DNA of 51,846 bases from Albugo candida (Eukaryota > Oomycota > Peronosporomycetes > Albuginales > Albuginaceae): NCBI GenBank assembly GCA_905220665.1, contig CAJNAR010000053.1:1-51846 (forward strand). Reading direction: 5' to 3'. The translations under genes were made by a program, and so were the position numbers. Each line of letters opens with the position of its first letter. Position 1 is the first letter of the stretch. Below the pieces are notes generated by a model. That model had not been told where the DNA came from. It saw nothing but the letters and a program-made list of their open reading frames with translations, and made no database searches. Shown one piece after another: positions 35,093 to 45,700 of this stretch.

Positions 35093-36634
35093 TCATTTCA
35101 CCATCTTGTTGTGAGAGGTGAAGTGTTGTGTGTTCCTCGGAAAAAAGCTGAGATTGACGGAAAGCTCGGCGATGTCACCATGGAGAAGTCCACGCCATCT
35201 ACCTCCAAACCATTGCGACCAACACTTTATGCCAACGTCGGAGCGGAAGAAGGATATGATCACATTGGTTGGAAGTAAACGACAATGATGACCCGGAATC
35301 CAAATTACTGGTCCATCGGTAAGATACTGGATCCAGTGATCATTTGTGTAGAATGTCGGAGCAGTACACATAAATAAAAGTTCCAGCAACGCGAGAGCTT
35401 TCGTTGCTCGAGTCAAACCGATAACGATGTCCGGCACTGACATCCACCACGACATTACTTTCTCGAACAAAACAGATCGCTTGGAGGGAACTTTTCCACC
35501 AACGTGGCGATTCCATCGCGTCGTAAACGTGACATCTTCGCCGAGATTGTGCGCTGCAAAAACGCGATTGATGAGAAGTAGATGTGCTACTTCGTCCAAA
35601 GCGGGATCATTCGACTCCATGCATGACATAAGCACCCCATGCATGGTGATGGGATGATCAAGTGCCGCTCGGATGATTTTGTCCGGATTTGTGCAGAACT
35701 GGCTTAGCTTCCGCACATTAGGGATGCACGCATCGGCTTGAACCAGCTTGTCCGGTCAAATCTGGTGGAGTGCACTTTTTAAATCCATTTCCATGAGCTC
35801 TCCGATTTCACCAATTCGAGTTGGTCGCTCTGCTTTTTCCACCGTTGTATGGCGCTTCTTATAAAAGTGTGCCGCCTCTTTCGAAGTGGCTATCTCTTTT
35901 GGCATCCGTGCTTTCACGGGAATAATTTGAATGCGGTTGCCATGCGCCGGATTGGCAACCGCTTGGACTTCTTCGACTTCCACCTCCATGGTTGCGAGCA
36001 CAGCAAAGTAATTGCTTGTCGCCAACGTTGGGAGCGCGCGAGGTGGTGCATTGGAAACCATTTGGTCGAACGGCTCAGTCCGATTACGCTTTCCTCGCGT
36101 CCATGACAACTGCATGTATGTGTCACCGTCCTACTCCACCCGTGGATGGGAAGATGATTGACTTTTCAATTGGAGGATTGGGGGAGTAGGCTGAGATAAG
36201 TCTGGTGACCCTGGTGGTGAGATAGAGGGAGGACTGTTGAGCTCCAACGAAATTTGGTCGGAATTTTTTCGCCCCGGTCGCTTCGTCTCCAATTCCTGAA
36301 TTTGAACTGGCTTCTCCACCTTTTTTGGGACCACCGCGACTGCCGTCGGCGTGGTTGTTTGTTTTTGTTTTTCTTGTTGCGGTTTTGCTTGTTTTTGATT
36401 CTGAGGTTGAGTGTGAGTTGTGTTTGGTTTTTTGTTGTTGTTGTTCTTTTTGTTTTCGTTTGGCCGTTGCCGGATTCCCGAGGCTAATGCAGCACCCAAA
36501 TCCAAGCAGTAAGGACCACGTTGGCCAAAACGTGGTCGTTCCGTTGGAATAGGAGCGTTCTTACCCCGTACTGTATAGAGCTGCTTGTCGTAAACAATTT
36601 GTTCAATCACTTTACCAACTCTAACCAGTTGTTG
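35093..36634 (-). pseudogene. LINE copy C ORF1 (truncated, stops, frameshift)
   Basis: The frame is open from 36610 to 36131, through the RPRFGQRGPYC block and a K/N/Q tract with a poly-Asn run (about 36425-36460). A TAG replaces a Lys codon at 36131-36133. It continues in the same frame from 36115 to a TGA at 35756-35758 (an Arg codon in B), and again from 35716 to 35093. The end is altered by a 1-nt loss near 35132-35142 that copy D shares. The part upstream of about 35725 matches copy B (QLSWTRGKR). The part downstream is identical to D at protein level over about 200 residues. Confidence 0.87.
36514..36537 (-). repeat. Conserved hairpin in LINE ORF1 (copy C)
   Basis: Same 9-bp stem as in copies A, B and D, with a single loop change (ttggcc instead of ttggtc). 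Confidence 0.65.
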
Positions 36635-37556
36635 ACAACCCCACGCTCATATGCTTTCGCTTGCATGTTCACTTCGTATGATCTTATAGAGGTACTTGGG
36701 ACAATTACTTTTTTTGCTCAAATATAGGAAGGGAAAAAACTTTCTCCAGCTATGTCAAATCCATTAGCATTGTAAACAAGCGTGGTAGAAGCTGCATACG
36801 ACTTGATGAGGCGTGACACATACATCGCTGCGAAAAGACTAGGTGATCACGTCACAAGGAAAAAGAATATAATCAACCCGTCGATACAGCGAACAGATAT
36901 GCGATGTTTCTTCAAAATAACGCATCAGCTCGTATGCTAGCTAGCCATCTATGGACGAGTAGCTTTATATGTAAGCTTGTCAGAGATATATAGTGACGAA
37001 TCGGTGTAAACCGTCAATCTAGATTGTTGAATAAACAAACAGCTACAGTGTATACATATTTGTATGCAAGTGTATAGTTAACGATGTAAATTGTACCTGT
37101 GCCCTTCATTACAGTCGCTTTACTATTACGCGACGATAAAATCGAAGGCTATATTGTCAGCTTACGGCCACACTGCCCGCTGTAGTAAAGCAAGGTCTAA
37201 GCGGATGAAAGCCATGTAGATCCATTCTGGCACGTCTAACACATACATTTAACAAGAGAAATGAAGTCAGCAGAATAGCATTACAGTTTACGATATTTTA
37301 CAAATGTGGCCGCAATGGTAACATTTTAATGTTTTGGCAGAGGAAATAATTCAAAGTGCTCGGGAAGAGACAATAATCATAAGAGCGGAAAATACAATCG
37401 ACATCAACTTATCTGTCAGATACGTACATCTCCTTAGCAGTAAGCTTCGAAGTAGGCTGAACAAGCTTTGGAGACAATATTCGTACGGTGTGTTTTCTTG
37501 TAAAGAGAGTCTTGGTTGCCAAGTATACATATCTACTCAGCCAAAAGACATTGGAT
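36635..37556. other. Intergenic, no feature recognised
   Basis: Flank of LINE C up to the NUP98-96 remnant. There is only one modest open frame (37334-37612, +), which is antisense to the end of the nucleoporin remnant and has no recognisable content. Confidence 0.45.
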
Positions 37557-38400
37557 CTATGTATGGGTCGACAGCGAGCTCGTCTGATTGCACACGTCAA
37601 TCGCTGTTTTGATCGCTTTTGCCGCCGTCGATAAGCTAATATTCATGGAAGATACGCACGCCGCTGCCATGAAGCTGTATGATTCATCTAAATCTGGTGC
37701 GATCTCAGTACATCGTCTCAAGGCATCTTTTAACATCAGCGCCAAACTCATAAGCCTAAGCTCCATTCCCTGTGGCTTGCAAGCGACCATATGGTTGGCT
37801 TGTTCGAGACGTAAAAATTCAAGCCAGAGGCCGCTACCAAGATAACATTCACAGCGATTTTCACAACGGAATTGACAAGGCAAGAGGTTCCATTTCTTCG
37901 AGTAATTGCAGGAGTACTTGCTTGTCATTGCTAAAAAACAGTCGGGCGGCGATGTGTTTGATCGAAACAGAATGAGCTTCACCATACATTTCGGCAGCCA
38001 TCCAGTGACCAATCCCAAAAAATATGCATTTTTGTATCGCTCAAGTCGATTCAATCCAATGCACAGGTATCTTCAGTTTCTGCATCAGGTTTTCCAATTG
38101 TTCCTCAGCCATTTGCGCTATATCACACGAATGTCGAAGCGATACAACTCGGCAAGTGGCTTCACATTCTGCAGATTAGAGATGTTCAATGTCACGTACA
38201 AAACTTCCTGCCACAACTCATTTACTCGAGTTGCATGATGAAGTTCTGATACAAATGGAATTCCCACGCAGAGTTGAGTTGGTACCCGAGCGTACGTAAG
38301 ATACTGTTCAGATGCCAACTCATTTCATAATCAAGGTATGCGGAAGTGCCACGTCAAAGTCCAGTTGGTGATAGTACATGGCACAGCGCAACAGGTTGTT
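37557..38400 (-). pseudogene. Nup96 helical domain remnant
   Basis: Reads YHQLDFDVALP, LDYEMSWHLNSILRTLGYQ, AWEFHLYQNFIMQLE, ELWQEVLYVTLNIS and KLKIPVHWIESA, then an alanine-rich helical tail. The LDY-x-x-SWHL ... LGY, QLE and IP-x-x-WIE features match the Nup96/Nup145C C-terminal helical domain. The N-terminal two thirds of Nup96 are missing. Confidence 0.7.
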
Positions 38401-38401
38401 C

Positions 38402-38700
38402 GACATAAAACTTTGCATCGATTTCGTTTGTCCGTTGTACTACGCGTTCTTCGTATCGTTTTACCGAAGTCGGGTCATCCACCTTTGGTGAAAAACTCCC
38501 AAAAGCTCCCCAATCGCAGGCTTATTCATCCACTCGAGGGGTGGATGCTTCTCCTCATTATCTTTGCACATCATAACCTCTTCTTCTCGAATATCCCATG
38601 TTCATCGAGATTCAGGTTCCGAATGTGTGTGAGCCCAATCCATTCCACCGATCCAAGTTTGTGACGGCCGATAGTGACTGATCTGACTTGTGTCAATTCT
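38402..38700 (-). pseudogene. Nup98 autoproteolytic domain remnant
   Basis: Reads RSVTIGRHKLGSVEWIGLTH and IRNLNLDEHGIFEKKR. After a shift near 38580 it continues EVMMCKDNEEKHPPLEWMNK and PAIGELLGVFH, then DPTSVKRYEERVVQRTNEID. This is the order of the Nup98 C-terminal domain: the FTIGR strand, G-S-x-W/F, the NLNLDE block, the K-P-x-x-x-x-LNKPA region, and the helix before the cleavage site. The expected His-Phe cleavage dipeptide is not present; the sequence jumps to Nup96 helices. Confidence 0.77.
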
Positions 38701-39484
38701 TAGTCACTTTTTCGGCAGATGCTGTCGTAAGGAGGAACTATTTGATAGCCTGATTTTGTCTGAATCAGACACGCCAAGCTTTTTTTCGGTTCGGTGCGGT
38801 AAGCATCGTTAATGTCACGAATCGTCGATGACAAGAACTCGTCATATGTCAGAAATCGGTAGGTTCTCGAGGTTTACTTGAGAAAATCCCATCCTCCTTT
38901 CCCAATATACTTTTCGATTTGTTATCGTCGGCAGCAATGATGTCAATAACACCATTATTTTGTAGTTGCAATGATTTTCCAGGTGTTCTGGGAGTCGAGC
39001 ACTTTTCCTCGACAGACGTATAGAATCTGTCGAGCGGATTGCTCCCCAATATGTTTTGTAATGCGATTCTTCGTATCGTCCAACTTTTCATATAGGGAGA
39101 CGCCACGCGAGAATGGAGAATTCTACGCGCCATACTGAGTCGCATTGGGCCATTCGGTGATAGCGTCTACGATCGCTGCAACCTTTTCGTCAATCCTATT
39201 CGCATACCTCACGGAATCGCTATTGTCGATGATTAAATTTCTTCCATGATCTTCGGAATTGTGAGCTTAGCGGAAGAGAATCAACAGTATTTCTCACATG
39301 ACTCATCCTCGATGCTGAAGCTGAGGTTGAATAGAGTACCTTGGTCTTGAGAGTTTTGAATAGCGGTCCACGAAAGCGGACGTCGAGACGCGATGCTGAT
39401 GATGGTGTAGTAATACATTCACGTTTCAGCCTACATCAACAGCAAAGGAATGCACTCGAGACAATGTCGAAAAGCGATTCGACC

Positions 39485-40220
39485 CTACTTTGATCGCTTT
39501 GACGGTTTGATCCAGTACGCCATCTCCACATGACCCAGAGCCATACGAATTGATGTCGAGTATAGCGTTCCGTCCAGCCGGTTGAGCGTTGAAGGCCATA
39601 TTGTTCTTACCAGGAGTATTCCCATATGTGTTACTGCCAAAGCCACTGAACGCGGACGGAGCGGTACTATCAGGTACACCTGATTCAAAACCAAAAAATC
39701 CAAAGCACTCGAACTTGCTCCAAAGGCCGATCCGCTGCCTTGTCCGAAACTGCCGGTGCCAAATCCCGAGCCAAACGACACAGAATTTTTACCTGAGCCA
39801 CCAAAAGCACCAGAATTTCCAAATATTACAGTCGAATTCGAATCCGTTGGACGGAACAGACCTCCAGACTTTGCGGCACTGAACAAGTTGTTTGTATTGT
39901 TTGCCGTCGCATTTGATTGACCGCCAAACCCTCCAAAGCCTCTACTCGTCGCACCAAATATTGACGACCCGCTCGTAAGACGGTGTCGAGCCGAAAGTAG
40001 ACGGGTGGGTAGCACCGAAAGCGCCAAATGTATTTGTAGTTGGAGGTTTGGCAGCATTATTTGCTGCAAAGTTGAAAGCTGTTTTTCCTGTCGTATCATC
40101 ACTTGGTCGTAATCGTTGCTCCAAACGCATTTCTAAAGGCTCCACAAATGAATCCAATATTGGTTCCCAATCCCTCGAACTCAGACACTGAGACTTGAAG
40201 CATCGGTAGCTTTGAATCAA
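39485..40220 (-). pseudogene. Nup98 FG-repeat region (part of the NUP98-96 remnant)
   Basis: The minus-strand frames read FGAFGATHPSTFGST, then IFGATSRGFGGFGGQS, FGNSGAFGGSGKNSVSFGSG, FGTGSFGQGSGSAFGASSS and, after a shift near 39705, FSGFGSNTYGNTPGKNN. These are dense FG dipeptides in Gly/Ser/Asn/Thr spacers. They are spread over at least three frames. Confidence 0.8.
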
Positions 40221-41258
40221 AAATCAATTCTTTCTAATATACGAAAGCGTGTCGGAAAGAGCCATAGGTTTCGCTGTTCCACTTCAAGTCGAAATACTTG
40301 TTGGAGATAAAGACGCATGCACCACTTGTCTTTGATGACAGCACCACAATCAAACATTTCGTCGGGAACTGGTGTCGGTTTTCCCAAACGCTTATCTTGA
40401 TTCTTTGACGCACCGCTTTACGTCACTTGAGATAGTATGCATATATGCTTCAACTCCAATCCATTATTTGCTTCAGTGCCCCGTCAAAATACTTTAAATG
40501 ATCATCGATGGCGTCAAACTCCGAGCCAGTCATTCAGTCAACGTATTTTATTGGTTTTGTCGCCAAATTTAGCCGTGGCAGCAGGGTACAAAGAGATGGC
40601 TTTCAGACGGAGCATTACCATTCGAGCCATACGCTCCTGGTACGGGGTAAATCAGATATCGATACTATAATTGGCGCCACTGTGATTCTTGTGGACGATA
40701 CAATTAAAAGTATGAATATCCTGGTCCACTAACGAGGTGCTCGGAAAGTGAATTGCTTTGTATCACATCTCTTAGTGGAATGAAAGCCGTAACCATATGC
40801 GACTAAAGCCAACGTCGTTACCATAACATCAAGGGACTGACACGTGTCATCCAGGTGGAGCAAAAATGCTACCAGTAATCTCTATACTCGCTATATCGAA
40901 TCAAGTCGAGGATCACCGAGCGCACTCCTACATCGACACGACTTCATCAAAGATTACAAACACATCCATTGAACAATCTTTTATGATCAGAATGCACGCC
41001 TCGCTACCTAATCGTATTGTGGATATGACGCTGTCCTAGGACTACAAACAAGTGTATAGTTGGGCTTCTCTCTCATATCTGAGATTCAGAATAGTGCTTA
41101 CAGCAGATGTAGTTCGAGTCCGAGGCCTTTTGGTGTTGTGCCCTATATAAGCTAGAATGTCTTGTATATCATCGGTCTTTTCCCGTGTGGTGTTAAGCCC
41201 GGCGAATTAGAGCGAGTAAGATGTGCTGGTAGCATTATATTGGAGATAGAGTTTCATC
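40221..41258. other. Intergenic, no feature assigned
   Basis: A minus-strand stretch at about 40440-40225 is protein-like (contains KDKWCMRLYLQQ and WNSETYGSFRHAF in different frames), but I cannot assign it. The rest shows nothing recognisable apart from a CACGTG palindrome at 40838-40849. Confidence 0.4.
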
Positions 41259-41879
41259 TCAACACAGTCGACATCTTTGGCAGCTCTGGTAATCTTGTCG
41301 TGACACTGGATGTCGGGAGAGCTTTACTATTCTCGTCCTTGGCGCTGCTGTATAACAGCTCGTTCTCCTGGAGTAGCGGAACCACAATCTGATCATTTGG
41401 AGTTGCTCTTTGGGACAAAATACGTTTATTCTGACGATAAGATGACGAATGGGCTCCACGCTGCAGACGTAAATGTTGCCGCTGATTCTGATCAATTTGT
41501 CGGGAAACTTTATCCGCTCCATTCTGTAAAAGAGAGCTATACTTTTAGAGGGAAGAAGTACGAGCAGCGAATATAGACTACGAACCAAAAGCGCGTATGG
41601 TACGGCTGCATAATCCTGTCCCTTGCGATCGAATGGAGCGTGGTTTCCATCCGGGCTCGAGTACATTTCTAACAAATCTTCCACATGGCCATTTCCACTA
41701 CCGACTTCAAGCGCTATATTGACCAATTCCCTTCTGTTTGGAAAGCGCTGCGATCTGTATAAATGCGATGTCACGCATTCTTCTAGTTTTTCTGCGTCGG
41801 ATAATTGTAGCGAGGTGGAATGCACACGATATCGCTCCGCTTTCAGAGGTTCACTCACGTCAGTGCTAGTGCTAGGCAC
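41259..41879 (-). pseudogene. Open stretch in frame with and downstream of the homeobox gene
   Basis: About 206 codons in the same frame as the homeodomain ORF, separated from it by stops at 41934-41936 and 41880-41882. It begins STSTDVSEPLKAERYRVHST and contains ELVNIALEVGSGNGHVEDLL. It could be the C-terminal exon: a GT at 41937-41936 and an AG at 41873-41872 would delimit a 66-nt in-frame intron that removes both stops, though the donor (gtaatc) is weak. Otherwise it is the decayed 3' part of the gene. No domain was recognised. Confidence 0.4.
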
Positions 41880-41933
41880 TTACTCAGGCTTGCGAAATTG
41901 CTTGTTGTCGTACTCACTCAAGTTACAAGCGGA

Positions 41934-42734
41934 TTACGAAAAAGAACGGATGGTTCGAAGATTTTGATTGTCATTCCATTCTCTCTTTCTTCTCTGGTTG
42001 CGAGCAGATGAGAAAGACACGGGTGAAAGATTCGCATTTTCCATTTCATTCCAGGTATACAGCTCCTTGCCGGAGACCACCTCCCATGTACATGCAGCAG
42101 TCAAGCTTTCCGAAGTCTGCAATGTTAACCGACGGCGCATGAGCGGCATCCATATTCGTTTTCTTGCGTTTGTAAACCAGTTTGTCAATTGTTTCAAGCC
42201 AATGCCTGTTTTCTCAATTAGCATTTCCTTGTCGCTATTTGTCGGATAAGGATGTGCAATATGCTGAGGTGAAAAAAGCCAATCCTTCAAAATCGCGACA
42301 GCCTTTGACGGTAGATCCCGACGTGACCTTTTTATTCTCACATTCGAACTCGAAGAAGCTTTGCTGGATGTCTCCAACGGTAGAGCGCCTTCTAATGGTC
42401 CGCTTGCTTGCTTGAATGTGTCATCCTGATGGGTCGAGGCAGGTACTGGTTCACCTTCCCCAGCAGCAACCTCATTGTTCAGCAAATGGCTAATGCTGGA
42501 TTTTCTGCAATATGAAGATCTCGAACAATAATTTGCTGAATCGGTCGCAATTGCTTGGTGTTCTTGTTCATTCCCTAACAAATCTTTGGACATTACGGTA
42601 ATTGGACTCGTTTTCGATGTCTGACTCGTGCTCATATTGGTGTAAACATCAAAGGAATGTGATGATTCAGAATGCATTGCCTCGTTGTTGCTCAGCGCTG
42701 ATACTTTGCTCGGGTCGCTGCTGTTTGGAATCAT
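41934..42734 (-). CDS. TALE-class homeodomain protein
   Basis: Predicted DNA-binding transcription factor. The start chosen is the ATG at 42734 (MIPNSSDPSK); the frame extends four codons further to a GTG with a stop just before. The first 145 residues are Ser/Thr/Asn-rich and probably disordered. The homeodomain follows, from KRSRRDLPSKAVAILKDWL through HIAHPYPTNSDKE to LTNWFTNARKRIWMP. The three extra residues between helices 1 and 2 (the AHPYP loop) mark the TALE class, and WFTNARKR is recognition helix 3, with the invariant W, F, N and R present. The frame stops at TAA 41934-41936. Two in-frame stops later it reopens for 206 residues, so the protein may be longer if an intron is removed, or the gene may be decaying. 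Confidence 0.75.
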   Translation of the reverse strand: MIPNSSDPSKVSALSNNEAMHSESSHSFDVYTNMSTSQTSKTSPITVMSKDLLGNEQEHQAIATDSANYCSRSSYCRKSSISHLLNNEVAAGEGEPVPASTHQDDTFKQASGPLEGALPLETSSKASSSSNVRIKRSRRDLPSKAVAILKDWLFSPQHIAHPYPTNSDKEMLIEKTGIGLKQLTNWFTNARKRIWMPLMRRRLTLQTSESLTAACTWEVVSGKELYTWNEMENANLSPVSFSSARNQRRKREWNDNQNLRTIRSFS

Positions 42735-42749
42735 ATTTCTTTCCACACA

Positions 42750-45700
42750 CGATTGTCATGACGATACTGCAGGTGATTCTTTATGAAAATAAATTGTATC
42801 GACACTGGCAAGACGCTTCGTTCAGTGACTCGAATGTGAATGTTTATTTACTTCGTCATGTTGATCGTGAGTATTATGCGACAGTGAATTCTGAATGCAC
42901 AGACTCAAATTGTATCGAAGTATTCACTGCACGATAGTGTTAGTTGTAAAAGCGACATTGCGACAGACCCGTTGATGAAGTTGGCTTCCTCATTGTGGGT
43001 CGAATGTATGGTTCTTGAATATCGAAGCAATAACATGTTTCTCAAACCATTCCATCTGTTCTTGATGGTCTAGCGAATTGCAGAATCTAATCAGCCTGAA
43101 CATTTCGATAGACCAGCTCCACCCTCGCATATCGTTTCTTATATCATCCTTCTGCGTTTCGAACGATTCATATGGGAGTCAATGCATTCTAGGGTCCAAA
43201 AAAGAGTAAATAATTACCGAATACAATTTGTAAATGCATTAGGTATTTATCTGAGAAGTAGCATATGACACGGTGCACGAGTGGAAAATGACTCCTTAAC
43301 GGTGGATATGTCGCGTATGACGTTGTATTTCTACGAATTGAGGCTTGCACCTTGATTGAGTCAGCGCCTTCACCAAACGGATGCTGAAGATCTTTCAATC
43401 GATTGCACCACATTAAGATCTAGAGATACTGGCTTCCTTTATAAATCTGCTCAACCATCACTCAAAGGTTCATCACTCGCTGAAAATCGATTGCTGACGA
43501 AACTGCGCTTGCAAGACCAAATCAGTATTGCAAGATGCGACTGAATTCTTTCACGCGCTACGAGACAACAACGACAACCCCATTAATTCCCTTCATTGCG
43601 ACATCACTGTAGTATAAGCTCTATAAAGATAGTATTTTTATCCCAGTTTAAAGTACTGCCTCGCTTTTGGATTGTAAATCACGTCACAAGTTCATGAGTT
43701 CCTCGACTATTGTCATGACAAGACATGACAGAAGTCGCAGGCAAAATATGCTGAACCTCAAGTTGATGACTCTATCCCTACCAGGCAGTGAAATCATACG
43801 TACGCTCTGTCTCATAAAAGATGTTTTCCAGTATGAAAGCTCTATTTGTTTCATAGATTAGAGTCGTATATCACCGTTTTTTCCACTCTTAGCGTATACT
43901 TCGGTTCGTAAATTTCTCAAGTAATGCAAGTGGAGAATTGGCATCATCCACTCTTGGCCATCCATGCGTTTTATACGCTCATGATACATAAAACGTGCAT
44001 TCAATAGCGTGGTACATGTACGAGCAACATCGTTCAGAACACAAGCAACATCCGAGGCCATTACATTATCACTTCATAAGTGACTTTGGGGACCCTTATC
44101 GAATTTGTTACAAGCGACTTAGCATCTATGAAACCATCCTTGAGATTGGCCATTTTCCAGTAATGTAACAGGTCCCCGGTAACGCCCAAATTGGATATCA
44201 ATGCAGTTCCGGGCTACATCTCAATACGTTTGAATTAAGAGCTGCGATTCTTCTAATGGAGCAATACTAGAATGTACTAAGCAGGTATTCTAGTAATGCT
44301 GCTTGTAAAAACTCTAATATCGGTTTTTGGATTATTTTGATTAGAAGAGAATCCATGGTCGATAGGTAGGTTGAAGGGCGCGCAACTTGCGGCAATACGT
44401 TAATGCAGGTCGTGGCAGTTCTCGAAACAAAGATAAACTTACTTCTGTGACTGTATTCTAGCTTCATTCATCATGCACACGACCTGTTTGATAGGCCCAT
44501 CGAATCAGGCGGCAAAGGGCGTTTACTAAATTTGGAATATAAGCTCTGTGTACCCTATGGAATGCGATCTCCAGTGTGTAGTCCATTATTCGATAGCCTA
44601 AGAGGGCGGATACTACCTGTGCGAACATATGTCTCGAAATGCAATGGGTTTACAGCCTGGTGCTCGTGTGATATAATTTCTAGAACAAGAAGCCTTTGAA
44701 TGAAGGAAGAAGTGGTATGCGAGTAGAATTTTAAAAGAAATGCATAGGCTACCAGATTCACGCGGCAGGCTGAGGGTGATGCACATACCGACATCCGAAT
44801 AGTCGACAATCGGTAGCTCAAGAAAACGTCAGATATCCTGTCGGAGATAGTCATGGTCATGGCAGCGTACTCGGACAGACCCTCCACAGAATATGAATTG
44901 AAGGTAGCAGATATTCAAGGGATAAATAGTGCATGAGCGTCTGGAGCGTGTCGGGACGTGATATAGTCAATCAGCTATCAGCAGGACGGAAGGGGGTCAA
45001 CGTCTGAATGACTGATAGGTCTTCCGAAGGCTACATTGGCATTTTTTGGACTGGGATATGCTACCTGTAAATGCACATAGATTTTTTTTGGTTTCATTCG
45101 TCAATAGCACATTTATAGAGTGCCCAACATTACGGATTTGAGGGGTAGTAAAGTTGCCCATCAAACGTTACGAAAACATCTATGTGGAGCTTACCCATAT
45201 GCGAGCAAAGTCGCTTTCTTTGGTATCGCCTTTAAAAGATGGCAATTGCTATCACATTACACCTGTAAGCATTCGTCTCATTTCCACAAGCTTTATTGGT
45301 CATCGGAGTCTTGGTAATCGTTCCAAATCCATGGAAGTCTTAACATGGTGCAAGAACAGGACTATTGTTGAAATCCAAGATCTCTCACAATTTGGGGTGC
45401 AGTACACAGACTTTAGAATTAAGCGAACCTAACAATGCAAGGAAACCGCATTGGTGGTTCAGACCCACCATATAAATGAGCGTTTCTTACACTCAATACA
45501 CCAATTCAACACATTTGAAGAGATGAAATATCTCAACATGTCGAGATGTACGAAAATGTTCCCATAAAGTAGACAAAGATGGGTATAAAGTAGGTACAAC
45601 GCAAACAATTGTGATACCACTACAAAGCCAGAGTCGAGTGGTGGTAGAAGGCAACACTTCTTCTCGAGAAAAGTAAGGGAGCCCCCTACCTGAAATTTCA

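Larger units (their letters stand above)
30590..36634 (-). mobile_element. LINE retrotransposon copy C (5'-truncated, mosaic)
   Basis: Minus-strand LINE. Its 3' end is at 30590 (cttcaactga on the minus strand). Its 5' end is truncated inside ORF1 at 36634, where similarity to copy B stops within caacaactggttag. Truncation at the 5' end is typical of target-primed reverse transcription. ORF1 is B-like upstream and D-like downstream of about 35719-35727. No clear target-site duplication was found. Confidence 0.92.
37557..40220 (-). pseudogene. NUP98: NUP98-NUP96 nucleoporin pseudogene
   Basis: In eukaryotes this gene makes a precursor that cleaves itself into Nup98 (FG-repeat permeability barrier) and Nup96 (Y-complex scaffold). 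Three parts occur here in the right order on the minus strand. FG/GLFG-like repeats lie at 40220-39485. The autoproteolytic domain lies at about 38700-38402. The Nup96 helical domain lies at about 38400-37557. Frameshifts occur in the FG part near 39960-39945 and 39705, in the middle near 38580 and 38490, and in the Nup96 part. At 2.7 kb it is far shorter than an intact gene (roughly 4.5-6 kb), so large internal deletions are inferred. No complete frame remains. A working copy must exist elsewhere in the genome, because the gene is essential in the eukaryotes studied. Confidence 0.78.

Noticed and set aside
30560..36660. Target-site duplication around LINE C
   Set aside because: A 6-nt string (atatgc) occurs in both flanks but not at the element edges, so it is compatible with chance.
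43858..44061. Minus-strand 67-codon frame with protein-like composition
   Set aside because: No domain, neighbour exon or splice site could be supported; mentioned only in the description of the gap.
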